From contig JAYKXP010000003.1 in NCBI GenBank assembly GCA_037176845.1, forward strand, positions 992,001-1,056,000: a stretch of DNA of 64,000 nucleotides, read 5' to 3'. The DNA comes from Paramarasmius palmivorus. Its lineage: Eukaryota; Basidiomycota; Agaricomycetes; Agaricales; Marasmiaceae. The notes under the pieces were generated by a model. The model did no database searches, was not told where the DNA came from, and was given only the letters and a program-made list of their open reading frames with translations. How positions within the stretch are numbered: the stretch's first letter is position 1; each line of letters starts with the position of its first letter. The translations under genes were made by a program, and so were the position numbers. Shown piece after piece: positions 1-11,413 of the stretch.

Positions 1-624
1 GTCAGGCAGCCAAATCCTGTCTACGCCCTTTCTCTGCTCGCTGCAATTCAACTGCAGCAAAAGCAGATCCTACAGAGGGCTTGGGCGTCATCAAAAATGT
101 CATCAAAGAGGAGGCAAAAAAGAACCCAACTAGTGCGTATTCCGCATCTGCGCGCGTCTCTCGACTCAACTGTCTTGCGTAGGTTTCGTACGGAATGCCG
201 ACTCTCCATACCGGTCGTTTGCCCCAAATACTGTAAATATGCATTGCATTTTTGACCACTATTCATTGAATCATGACACTGCTTATAGTTCATCACACCT
301 CAAAGACTCACTTATAAAGCCGTCAAGAAGGAACAACGTATTGGTCTGTCACGTCCCAAAGTTGGCCCTTCAAAACGCGAGGCCCGCAAAACAGACCCAT
401 TCTACCAACTCAACATAGACCCGCTCGACATGACTATGAATCCTGCCATCCTCAACAACTACATGTCAGAGATGGGCAAAATCTACCCTCGCAGTTGGAC
501 TAATCTCACTTGGAAGAGCCAAAGGAGGCTGGGTAAAGCAATTCGTCGTGCTAGAATGATGGGTATCATTCCTCTTCACAGCAAGAGAAATATCTTGGAC
601 ACGTCCACATTTCAGACAAAGTGA
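1..624 (+). CDS. RSM18: Mitochondrial ribosomal protein bS18m, 5' end off window
   Basis: Small-subunit mitoribosome protein of the bacterial S18 family, which binds 16S-type rRNA at the platform. The last exon (about 290-624) ends with the S18 signature TWKSQRRLGKAIRRARMMGI followed by IPLHSKRNIL, and is preceded by a lysine/arginine-rich stretch and FYQLNIDPLDM. An upstream open stretch from base 3 to about 174 (reading EGLGVIKNVIKEEAKKNP) looks like the N-terminal region, with one intron between about 170 and 290 whose exact borders I could not fix. The start codon lies left of the window. The S18 core is recognised with good confidence; the exon 1 join is inferred. Confidence 0.8.
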
Positions 625-1491
625 ACAATCAGCGCCTAGTACGTCTCCCCGCCTCTCCCCTTGACGACCCAACATTTCTAATTCAAAAACCTGGGTCCTG
701 ACAGCCTTGACCTGTTCCGTTCTAGCCAAGGTGCGGTAGTGGAGTGGCTGGCTTCCAAATTTACTGGGACCGTTTTCCCCGTACGAATTACTTCCGCATC
801 ATCGGATTCCTCTACAAATCATACCTAGAGTATCATATGAACTCTATTCTTAGGCAAGAGAGTTTAATTGTTTCCTGGTCACAAATGCCGAGGGTAGCCA
901 ATATCATTCATGATTGAATCCTACCTCACCTTATCGTTAATGACGCGCCCCAAGCAATTCAAAAGACCCTGCTTTTTAGTCTCTGATACGAGCAGGTGTG
1001 TCTGGACCAACGTCAGGCGTGCCTTCTCGCTAGGGGCCGCACCAGATTATCTGAACCCGTACGACATGCAAACTTCCACGACAGTCTCGGATGGTCCACA
1101 CGGTCGCCTGGAGGTGTATTAAACCGGTGGCGTCGATTGTGAGCTGTGAAATCCGAGAGGTAGCTCCAACGAAGGACTTCCTGCGCCAAGGACCAGATAT
1201 ACACAGTTCACAGCTCTGCCAAAACGATCTGAGATTCGAAGTAGATTCTGTATTCTTATGACGGAACCCTGACGGAAACGCTGAATGATCGGCTGAACTA
1301 TTCCTCATCCCATGGGCGTCGTGTGATGCCCGATTGCGTGCTTCGGAACTCTTGAGAGCAGTATAGCCTATCTGCTGACCAAAGTCCAAGTCAGGATTAT
1401 TCTCACAGAGAAAAAGCATGACAGGAAATCATCAAATTTCACGTAGACTACAATGGTAAGGCAAGACCTAATATGAAAACGAGTTCCTCCT
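625..1491. other. Intergenic, no gene seen
   Basis: This lies between the 3' end of the bS18m gene and the 3' end of RPN11, which converge. Both strands carry only short open stretches without a recognisable family, plausible introns or tRNA-like arms. I see nothing functional beyond the two 3' flanks. Confidence 0.5.
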
Positions 1492-2733
1492 CTATAGCTC
1501 CGCTAAGAGCATGGTGCCGAGGTTCTGAACAACCTGATCACCCATGGCCTTCTCCACAGCGTCTTCTAAATGTCGCTTCGGATCTTGCTTCCCAACATGC
1601 CGTGTTTTCAGTTGTTCGGGTGTAAGAGTAGATTCTTCCTGCACGGACTTGTTATACGCTTCGGAGAGCGTAAGCATAGCCTAGAAACGGGTACAATGCC
1701 ACCGTCAGTTCCCTCGTTGCGAACGAATGGCCCCAAATTTGGGGTATAGGTGCGGTAACGTGAGTCTTGACCAATAATACACACCTTGATAGATTTCTCG
1801 TTGCTCTCTTTGTGCACGTTGAAATCACGCAGCTTGAGACCTTCCGTCCAATTTCGCTTATGGAGGTTCATAAGCATAGACTCTTCGAGTGGCGTTTTCC
1901 GGTAATTTACGGCGATCGAATAATAGTGTCTATTAAGGCCGTGGATGAGAGCCTGTATCGAGGGTTTGTTTATGTGACCGATGTTTGATGTGGTTTGGCG
2001 AGGTTCGCGACCTGAGATCACGGTCTGGGGATTGATGAGACGGAACGCGTCAATGACGACTTTGCCCTTGACTGATTGGATGGGGTCGACGACAACAGCG
2101 ACTGAGCGCGGGTTCAGGGATTCAAAGGACTATTTGAAGGTGAAATTCCGTTATTAGATGCAGTGGAAAAAAGAAAAGCCAGCCATGCCTGTTGAGTATT
2201 GATATCAACGCTAGAAAGCCAGCAGCCGAATCCAGGGTGAGAGTGGTACCAGCCGACGACCATCTCGGGCCTAGAAATGTGAAAATCAGTACATAAAAAG
2301 GACTTCATCCATTACACTCACCGCCCAGTCTGTTTCAACATGTCCAACATCTTGGTTTGAAATACGTGATCCACCGACTCTACACTGACAGTCGTTCCCG
2401 ACTGAGGCATTGCAAAAACATCAATGACTTGAATAGTGTATTCATCGACGAATTCTCCCAGCATCAAACCCATAACCTCCATAGGTACACCTGCACGTCC
2501 GTGTTTAAGCATCTAGATACTACTATGTGAGCAACGAGCAAGTAACGGAGATTAAAGCGCACCTTTAAGAGTGCTAACGAGGATATATGGATGACTTCTC
2601 CGCTGCACACAATACATGAGTTCACAAGTACATGAAATCATGGAAATAAGACGCACTTGTCCGGAGTTGTAGAGTCACCTCGAGGCATGCCTCCTCCCGC
2701 ACCGGGCATCATCATAGAGAAATCCGAGTCCAT
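1492..2733 (-). CDS. RPN11: 26S proteasome lid deubiquitinase Rpn11
   Basis: Zinc metalloprotease of the JAMM/MPN+ family that removes ubiquitin chains at the proteasome lid. Six exons can be joined in frame: 2733-2657, 2602-2563, 2512-2322, 2270-2189, 2129-1785 and 1680-1492, giving 307 residues, the usual length for Rpn11. Active-site residues are visible: Glu51 in [14 protein letters not shown], and His112, His114 and Asp125 in [14 protein letters not shown]. Conserved C-terminal blocks [17 protein letters not shown] and KQDPKRHLE are present. The N-terminus [20 protein letters not shown] is typical of fungal Rpn11. The join between exons 4 and 5 needs a GC-AG intron (2188-2130), because no GT donor exists there. 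It is divergent from the gene starting at 2952. Confidence 0.97.
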
Positions 2734-2951
2734 CTTGGATCTGTGAAGAGGGGAAGAAAGTGGTCGACAAACGAACACCGATTTGAAAGGTAAAGCTTAC
2801 GCGTTGCGCGTCCTGGGAAATTTCTCGCCAAATTGAGAATGGGGCTTTTGCCGGGCCGACGCAAGAGCGGGTGTATATTGCTCATATTGCTCGAGCCTTG
2901 CTTGAGCTCGAACGTTTTTCTCTTATACTCCCAGCAATTTCATGGCTGGCC

Positions 2952-4911
2952 ATGGGTTCCAGCGAGCTTTCAGACGCTTTGAATCCTTATTTTTCTCAGT
3001 CAAAGATTAAAAATTCTTTTCCTGTATCTCAACCCGTTTCTCATCAATCATCACCACCAACTCAGCTCATTCACCACCCCCAATTCCAGGCTGCAGTCAT
3101 CGATGTCCAGCAACAACATTCTCCTGCTGTAAGGTGAGTCGAACTATGATTTTTCTGTTATTTAATCGGCTTTTGAGATCAAAAAACAGATCGCGACCTT
3201 CACCAGTTGGGAACTACTCGGCCGTGCAAGAGCTTCTTAGGCTCGTTTCATCGACCAAGGAAGCTCACGAAGCAGAATGCCAGCGAAGAATTCTCTGGGA
3301 GCAAGAGCACGAGCTCAAATCAAGTCAAAGGGAAGCTGCCTTGGAGAAGGAAGTGCAGGAGTTGCGGGAAGAGCTCAATATACTTCGACAGTACATCACA
3401 TCCAATTCTCCGGCCCCCTCGTCCATTCGGTCTATTGGGCCATCATTAGCTCAGCTATCCGCATCGGTCTCTCCCATCATGCAGCATGAACATGTCAACA
3501 TTTCCCAGCCCAGTTTTATTCAAGGATCATCCTCTTTCCCTATCCAGAATGCTCATCCATTCGCCGCAGAAACTCACCAATCTACTACGGAACATTATCA
3601 GCAACATTTGACTGCTAATGAACAACATTCTATGCCTACGGGGTCATTCGAATCACCTAGGCTGGCACATAATCCAACACCCCTGTCACGAAGCGAAGCT
3701 TCACGTTCTCCACCTCCGGACAAATCGACAAAGAGGCGAAAGGTCCAGACAAGCTCGTCTAGCGAGTTGAGTGGTAGCAGCGACTCGGATTCTGGGACTG
3801 TTTCCCGACTCTCTAGACGGCGGAACCATCACGATAAGAGAATCATAACAATACATGTGTGTACCTCGGCATTCTAATTTCGCCTGCTTACGTTCTTTGT
3901 TCCCGTACCTTCTCAGCAAGCCCTACGTGCCCATATCATCCGCGTGATGGGCCTCGAGAACGACAAGAATCTACCCGATAGCCATCCTGAGGGCATGCCA
4001 CTCGAGTCATCGCAACCCGTTCGATTCGTTTGGGATAAGACGACCAAGCAATCAGTACACAATGCTCGCATGAAGACGCGCATCCTAGAAGACGTCAAGA
4101 AGAACCGCAAAGACTACAAGGCCGTCCCAGATAGAGAGTTTTCGAAGAAAACTATGGACGCCGCCTTTGACCAGTGCTTCACTACGTTGCGGCAAAAGTT
4201 CAAGGGGCAACGGGATAAAGATGTCGCGGAGCATGAGAAAGCGCGAGGGGAGTACAAGACCTTAAAGGCTCGCCGATTGGCGAGGAAGAAGGCAGTAAGT
4301 CGTATATTGTATTCTCAACCACTGTATTTTTGTTGATCATTATCCAGAAATTGGAGAGCCGCTCTGACACACGAGTTCGTCTCCCGGCTTTTGAGCACTC
4401 GACGTTTGACGGTGCTTTCGACCTCGAATGTATGTCTTCAGAGGAGTCAGAAAACGAACAAGAACCCTCTCCTAATCAGGCAAGGTATCTCATCACGCAC
4501 GGTTGGCCTTGGCGTAGCAGCCGTCTGTTGAAGTTTTATGAGGTTCTGGATGACGACGGTAGGGCTGGGGGTGCTAAAAAGCAGAAGAGGGGTGTGGGTA
4601 AGTTAGAACGTGTCACTGGTGAACTAAAGCAAGGCTTCCAGCTTCCGCCGAAAGGTGTTGCCAGCTGGATGGTCAGTCGACGATGGATACGAGAGGAAAT
4701 GCAGAGGCATCCCGATCTTCACGATGCACTGGCAAAAATTATACAAGATCCGCCGCTGCTAGACTGGGCCCACATACAGGAACTCGGTGGAGAAAGCGAG
4801 GATGAGCAACCACAGCAGCAACACCACCAGGTTCAACCCATGATGGAAATGCATCAAATGCACATGCCACCTCAACAATACGATGGTTCTTTACAATATG
4901 CGTTCCCATAG
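2952..4911 (+). CDS. Uncharacterised coiled-coil, Gln-rich-tail protein
   Basis: I do not recognise this family. Four exons join in frame (2952-3133, 3190-3856, 3917-4294, 4348-4911) to give about 596 residues. Residues about 65-135 form a charged heptad-like region (AALEKEVQELREELNILR) that should be a coiled coil. Then come a Ser/Pro-rich stretch, a basic KSTKRRKVQ patch that could be a nuclear signal, and a conserved-looking globular half with RAHIIRVMGL, FVWDKTTKQSVHN, HGWPWRSSRLLKFYEVLD and PPKGVASWMVSRRWI. The tail is Gln/His/Met-rich. Basic patch, coiled coil and Q-rich tail would suit a transcription-related nuclear protein, but that is inference. An out-of-frame ATG lies 10 nt upstream at 2942. 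Confidence 0.8.
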
Positions 4912-5053
4912 TTTTTGTATGTATGTTTTAGAGCGCTTAGTCGGGATTCAGGGCATCGACACTTACTTACGTACCTTTGGCACTTGTTTCTGACCATACC
5001 CATCTATCCTACTTACCTGTTCTATATACCCCTGATACGTCTGTAAGCTGACA

Positions 5054-7366
5054 ATGGAAGGCCTTGGTATGTCTGTATGCATTAATAGGAAACCTCGCAT
5101 TGACTTTGTATTGACACTTGGCCAGCACATCGAAGTGATGCAGGAAAACCGCCAATTTGTACGTCCGAGGAATTAATACGACCTATGCAACACTTAGCTT
5201 TTCTCCCTGTAAGACAGTACACGGGCCAAGGACTTTGTAGAGCTTCATGAACAAGTCCAAGTGCGTGTTCCATGCCAGTGTTGCTACTAAATTTCCTGAA
5301 CACGGTTGCACAGACCAGCGTTAACCTTCTCGATTCCCTCGAAACATTCCTTTCAACCTTTCAGAAAGACCTGTCGGCAGTATCTGGTCAAATTTCAGAG
5401 CTTCAGGATAGAAGCAACGACATAGATGCCAGGCTGAAGAGTCGGCGGGTTCGTGCATTTCATTGGCGCCAGCTTGCTCGCTCTGAATCAATACGTAGAA
5501 AATCGAAAAACCGCTCTCAAGTCTCCTTAACGACATCACTATTCCGCCTTCCCTCGCAGCAATAATCCTCGACACGGACGTCAGTGAACAATGGCTCACG
5601 GTAATAGAGGAGTTTGAGAGGCATCTGGACATGATTAAAGGCAGAGGCCGTGTTAAAGCAGCAAGAGATCTCACTGAGGTAGCTGAAGGCCTGCGAATAG
5701 TGGTGAGTGTGTCCGACTCCTCGCCTGACTACAACATCCTGAATGTTCACTTAGGCGGCTACCAAACTTCGAGCCTTCTTCCTTGCCCTACTCAAGCCTA
5801 TCAGAAGCAGTGTAACTACAAACATGCAAGTGTTGCAAACTTCTGTTTTCCTCAAATATCGCTCGCTCTTTGCATTTTTGTCACGACAAGCTCCGCCAGT
5901 CGCCAATGAACTTCAGAAGGCATACATCAGTACCGCCCGGACATACTACGAGACTGGGTTTAGACGATATATCAGAAGTATTGGATGGATCAAGGCAAGC
6001 CTCTTCCGAAATTCGACCTGAAGCCGGAGTACTCAAGGGTTTGTCAGGCGCGTAATACCGATAAATTTGAAAACATAGTCAACGTCGACAAGGCCTCGTT
6101 GGAAAGCGCGCCACCGAGCGTTGAGCGGATGTCCAATGCACACCTCGATGGCCCCAGCGTCACGCTGGCATACATGGCTGATGACAAGACACATGTAAGC
6201 CGTTCCGACCGAATCTTCAGTGTTCCCATCATCGACGCTCCTCATAGAAAGAACCAGTCGAGGCCCTTTTGCGATCCGTATTACTCGTGTTCATGGACAA
6301 TGTCACTGCAGAATATTCATTCCTCCGAGGTTTCTTCTCTGTCGAAACCTCTATTTCTCAGACTATTTCTATACCTGAAACTCCGTTGTTTTCACCCACG
6401 GTCCTAAGTCCGACTGGACAGCCCGAGCTTGAAAGCTTGGGAACTCGAAGCCGTGCTGGAAGCATCGCTACGCTTCCGAGCACACTACCAGACTCTACCA
6501 AAGAGGAACAGGCCAAGATTGATGCCCTATGGAAGCAGGTCTTTGATCCTGTTATGACATACGTTCAGGTATTTCGCTACACTCCATTACGTCTGTCAGG
6601 AATTCATTCTTTCCATTTTACAGACTTTCACACTTTCCGTGCTAGAACCACCGCCTCCGGTCATATCACTTCTTACCATGATACGTCTCACGGAGAACAT
6701 TGTGACGGAAGTAGAGAATCGAGACTGTCCTCCAGCCGTAACATTTGTTTTTGGCCTGAGGTTGCAGCTGTGGCCGATATTCCAGAAGCTCATGAATGAA
6801 AATATCGAGGCTCTGAAAAAACTCGCCGAGGGCTCAAGTGGCGGGTATTTCAGTCGAGCCGCGGTGATTAGTGAAGCTACAGTTAAATCTGTGCGTGTGC
6901 CTTGCCTGATGTTGTTTGTTCGCCACTGACCTGGTCTGTCAGATGTGCCAGAGATACATCTTTCTCTTCAGTGCCTTTGTGACATTGACCATACAGGAAG
7001 AAGAAACTATGATCTTCTCAAAGTATGTTCGCTTCTCGGAAATTCTTCATATGTTCATTAAGTCCCCACAGCTTGCTGCGCCTCAGGCAAGAGCTCCAGA
7101 AGCTGATAGAGAAGCAGACAAACCAAATCAGCGATCCTATATCGAAAGCCACTATGCAATCGACCATTTACGAAATACTCCTACAGGGATTGAATGTAAG
7201 CATGATCTACGTCTCACATGAGCGAGTCATTGACACATCACTCCAGAGGGGTATGCAGCCAGCCGCCCACCCGAAGTCCCAACAAGAGTTGGCATATTGG
7301 GCGAAACTGGAGGAAGAGGCACGACGGAAGATCGTTTCCATGCGTCAGACCAATTCACGGCGATAG
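5054..7366 (+). CDS. VPS52: GARP complex subunit Vps52
   Basis: Vps52 is a core subunit of the GARP tether, which captures endosome-derived vesicles at the late Golgi. The N-terminal coiled-coil region (LETFLSTFQKDLSAVSGQ, ELQDRSNDIDARLKSRR) and the following SLAAIILDTDVSEQWL, RVKAARDLTEVAEGLR and TKLRAFFLALLKPIRSS blocks are characteristic. Later exons carry LLRSVLLVFMDNVTAEYSF and the C-terminal helices ending QTNSRR. Introns can be placed at about 5410-5490, 5703-5755, 5995-6047, 6196-6237, 6569-6623, 6893-6942, 7023-7070 and 7197-7247. The intron at 5995-6047 has a GC donor (AAG/GCAAGC). The start at 5054 (MEGL) is tentative; it comes from splicing two short exons, and the family N-terminus is variable. 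Confidence 0.9.
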
Positions 7367-7587
7367 TGTGGTTACTCCGATAGGTGTCATAGACTTGGAT
7401 CTAGGGTGTTTGAGTATATTAGGTACTCTAATTATGTTGCTAGAATCCATGGAATGGTAGTACAGTACGCATAAACCCGGCTACCTGTAAAATCCATAAA
7501 CGATGTGGTATAAGGGAAGAAATAGAATGAACGAATGTCCGCGAATGTTCTCGCCATTGTTTCAGGATATGCATTCACATGGGCACG

Positions 7588-10500
7588 CTACCGCTGCTGT
7601 AATGAAGGGAATGAAGCTTTTAGAAGGCTGCCATTCTGTTTTCCGAGTCCCAGCTTATTGAGTACATCTCGGACTTCTCCAGTACCAGGCGTAATAGCTC
7701 GCTGCTTGTTCCTGGACCTGGAGCGTGTCTGTGCAAGTTTATGATCTCCGACCATAATTGAAGACGTATGATCAAGCGTAGATATGGAAGAAGGCCTTGC
7801 TAAGGCAGGGTTTGACATGCTACTCCTTCCCTCTAAGGCCTCCCTGAGATCAGTGACGCCTACACCACGGGTTGAACGAGCCAGACTGGCCAGTGAGAAG
7901 TTGTCGATATGCATTAATCCAGGAGTAAGTTTGATGAGAGGCGAAACGCCATCACCCCGTAAGGTCGCATCGAATGAGGAAGGTTTCTCGACAGCTATCA
8001 GAAAAGGAGTCGGGTATGTCAGGTGTTGTATTGACTAGGCTGGGAAGGGTATCAAGACTCACACTCTTTCAGGGCTGATTCCGCCGTCCATTTCTTGGAA
8101 AATAGAGACAGAAGTTTCTCGTGATCAAGCCCAGTAGCTTCCTGAACATTGGTACTGGACGCAATTATCATGAGCGCCTTCTCCGCATCAACACCAGCCC
8201 ACTCGTCTGGTACGTCTTCTGACGGTAATGGAATGGGTTCTCGGGCTGCATGATAGGCCCCTATTTCCGACCTGGGGACATTAGGTAAAGTGATAACTGA
8301 AGGCCAACTCGAAAGGGCCTAAATAGAAGAAAATGAGTGGCATATACTCGAGAAACATCTCGTACTCACTAGGTCAACCATACTCTTGAGATCGGGTAAG
8401 TTCCAAGTCTTCGCAATGACCAGCCATATTTTGGCCAAGACTCTTTTGATGACTAGAAGACGAATGCTGTTCTTAGCATCACTGGTACGAGGATCACAGG
8501 CACCATCCAATGCCAGTAGCATGGGAACTCCCGCGATTAGTCCACGAATAGGGAGTTGCTCGTGTATTGTAGTGAGGACATTGAGCGCATCAGTATAGTC
8601 CGTCAAACATGCTGATGCGGTTCCTGGCGACCCAGCAGGTATATTCTGCAAAAGGCGGAATGCCATACTGATCTTGCGGGAACGTGGGGTATGTTCTTCT
8701 TGTGCAGGTGGCAAGGGTATATTTTGATGGGAATCGGTGAGTGGAGTGGCGGGTTGGATGTGAAGTGCTGGGAGTGTGTCATGTGGAGATGGGTTGGAGG
8801 AATTGGAAGGGCTTGGATGCGCCTCTAGTGAGGGCGCTGTCATCAAGATGTATATGTACGAATGTAAAGCATGCAAAAGCTTCAATACAGAATCACCCGA
8901 GTGAAGCAGTGAGCTGACGAGCGCAGCCTGTTGTATTGGACCGTCTGAGAGAGACTTGGGCACTTGGATAGATTCAGGATCCGTTGAATCACCCTGTTTG
9001 GGCATCTCCTTATCCAGATAATAGACCAACGCTTCCGCATAGTCTGCCCGCACGCCGAAGCTCTCATCAATGATTAGACTGAGTGTGTCCTGCCAAATGT
9101 CTGGAGGGACTCTTGTTCGGCGCGATGAACGATCATGGGTATCTTTCGAAGTATGATCCGTGTCAGAACTCTTTGCAGGCTCGTTCTTTTCGGCTGAATG
9201 AATGAGACCTAATAACCCCATCATAAGACAGCGAATAGCCTGTGATCTACTTGAAGAATAATCGGGATGTCTGCGAGAAACGACCCCCTGGATTTCGACA
9301 ACCGAAAGGCGCGTTATAATTTCACCCTGTACGCGCGTCGTGAGCGTAAGATCGCTTCGCATAAATGACATATACATACCGCGAGATCCTGGATTTGGTC
9401 CGAATAGTAAACGTGGCGGCCCAAGGAAGATATACACTCAACAAGGGCAGGTGGTACTTCATCGTCGGGGTCGGCTGAGACGCGTCGGATGAGAACGGTC
9501 ATCAGGTTCGTCAAGACATTCGAAGTGGAGAGGTTGATGAGAGGGGTAGGAGAGTTGAAGACGGTTGTGATCATAGCAATGAGAACTTTGTGCATGTCGT
9601 CAACCTGGGGAGCGTCCTGGACTTCGGTGAGGCGCTCAACAAGCCATGTCGGAACTGCGTAGCGGTACTGATACTGTGACCACTCCGCTATCTTCTGGGA
9701 AAGCCAGCAACAGTGATCCCGCTGCCCCCATCCCTTCATTTCATCAAGGTTATCGAATGAAGAGCGCATAATGTGACCTAGTTGTTGCCCATTGATATGC
9801 TGAAGCAACGAAAACAGTGTTCGCAGCGCCGCACTGCAGACATCTGATATTGTTGGTCCATTCTCCCCGTCAATATGGAGATGTATGGAAGCCGCGCGCC
9901 TTTCCAAGGCCGGCCGATTTCTGAACTCTGCCAAATAGGGAGATATTGGAGCATCTCTGATTCCATTGGCTCTGTGGCGACATTCATCCACTGAGATGTG
10001 CGTTAAAAGATGATTCACTCACTGTTCGTCCAAGGTTTTCAAGCTGTTTTGGAATAGCGTTCCTAGAACTGGGCGCAACAGAATCGAAACTTGCGTGCGG
10101 AATTGAGCAGAATCGTTGTACAAAGCTTCTGAGTTGACTGCGCCGGTCAACGCGGCGAGACCAACAAGCCTTGTGCTGAAACTAGTGTTATTCAAACGTG
10201 GCATGGATATATAAACGTGCCGCGCTTACCGATTTCTAACCTCCGTGTCCCTTTCCTGCGAGCTGGCGAGGGCGGCAAAGTGTCGCAGACATGAGATGTA
10301 ATTCTTTGTTAAACCACTGTCCGTTCCAATAACATGGCCATCTGTGTAGGTAGTCCACGCCGTGAACTAGAATCATGTTTCAAATGACATATTGAGACCT
10401 GACAAAAATAGAACATACGACGCTAGCAGCTCTTGCACAGATTTCCAAATCTTTTGACGATGACTCCAATGTAGCTTCAACTGATGAGATGAGTGAAGGC

Positions 10501-10911
10501 GAAAGGAGGTGTATGTCGCGTTTGCACTCCGTTGCGAGTGATCGGAAGATTGCCAGGGAAATGAGGAGACTCCTAGGATATGTTCAGAAAACAAGCAAGT
10601 AAATAGCGGAGATGAAAGACGTACGACCGCATACGCATATTCCCCGACCGACTTTTACGACACTCGTTGCGCAAACGCTTCTCTAGTTCATTGCCTAGTT
10701 TGGCAATTTTATCCGGATGGTTTGAGCTATGAGCAGGCAAAATCAGTACCACACCACAATAATACTCCAGGAAAACGTACGCATAGTATGTCAGACGACT
10801 AAGCTCCTGTGAGTTTGGGGAATAATCAGGACCTGATGTGAGAAGAGCTGAGGTGGGCGGATAGCATGAGTTGAGGAGCTGCACGTGATTGGGGGTGAAC
10901 AAGAAGTTCAT
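7588..10911 (-). CDS. EFR3: Plasma-membrane PI4-kinase scaffold Efr3
   Basis: Efr3 anchors the Stt4/PI4KIIIalpha complex (with Ypp1/TTC7) at the plasma membrane to make PI4P. The N-terminus MNFLFTPNHVQLLNSCYPP matches the family start; the Cys and nearby basic residues would serve membrane attachment. It is followed by ELEKRLRNECRKSRSGN and long alpha-helical repeat segments such as LVGLAALTGAVNSEALYND and WLSQKIAEWSQYQYRYAVP. A Ser-rich linker (about 8700-8850) and a C-terminal region with LDHEKLLSLFSKKWTAESAL follow, ending GLGKQNGSLLKASFPSLQQR. It is built from many short-intron exons; the ATG at 10911 is the first in the conserved frame. The full exon chain was checked only at several joins, including the last three. 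Confidence 0.92.
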
Positions 10912-11413
10912 AGAGATATAGAAATTCGTGAACAAGAGAGACTGGTAGCAAGTTGGTTGAGGAACGAAGCGTCGACGAGTTACAGGCGAGAATAGGGAAA
11001 GATTGACATCCGAGTTTAAAGTGAGGATCGGTGACCCGTCAGTGACACTGTATCGTGGCCACTACGATGTCCCTTCCAATTTAGGAATCTTATTCGTGGG
11101 AATATTCAGATCTTAAGAAATTTTTTCTTCGCGAGACGTACTCTTCGTTCCTAACCACATCATTCACATAGCGCTTGGTGAGTTCTCTTTCCTACTCTGT
11201 TATATGATGAGTCTTTTGCTGTGCACCAGACCAAGTGTGTCACAAGCTGGCATGCACCGACGATAATCTCCCTGTCACCCAATTATACGCTCGGGTGTCC
11301 TGATCTTTCCCTCTTCCCATTTCACTTGAATGTATTGCTGACTCGTTGATTCCAGAAGTCATCTTTGTTTTATTTTGGAATCTGGATGTCCCTACACCCT
11401 GTTCACTACCTCC
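10912..11413. other. Intergenic; EFR3 promoter region
   Basis: About 500 bases between the EFR3 start and the stop of the same-strand aldose epimerase gene. No open frame with a known family and no RNA arms were seen. It should hold the 3' UTR of the epimerase gene and the EFR3 promoter. Confidence 0.5.

Noticed and set aside
5272..5313. ATG at 5272 as the start of VPS52
   Set aside because: The bases up to 5313 form an intron ending in CACAG; the preceding exon carries KDFVELHEQVQ in frame.
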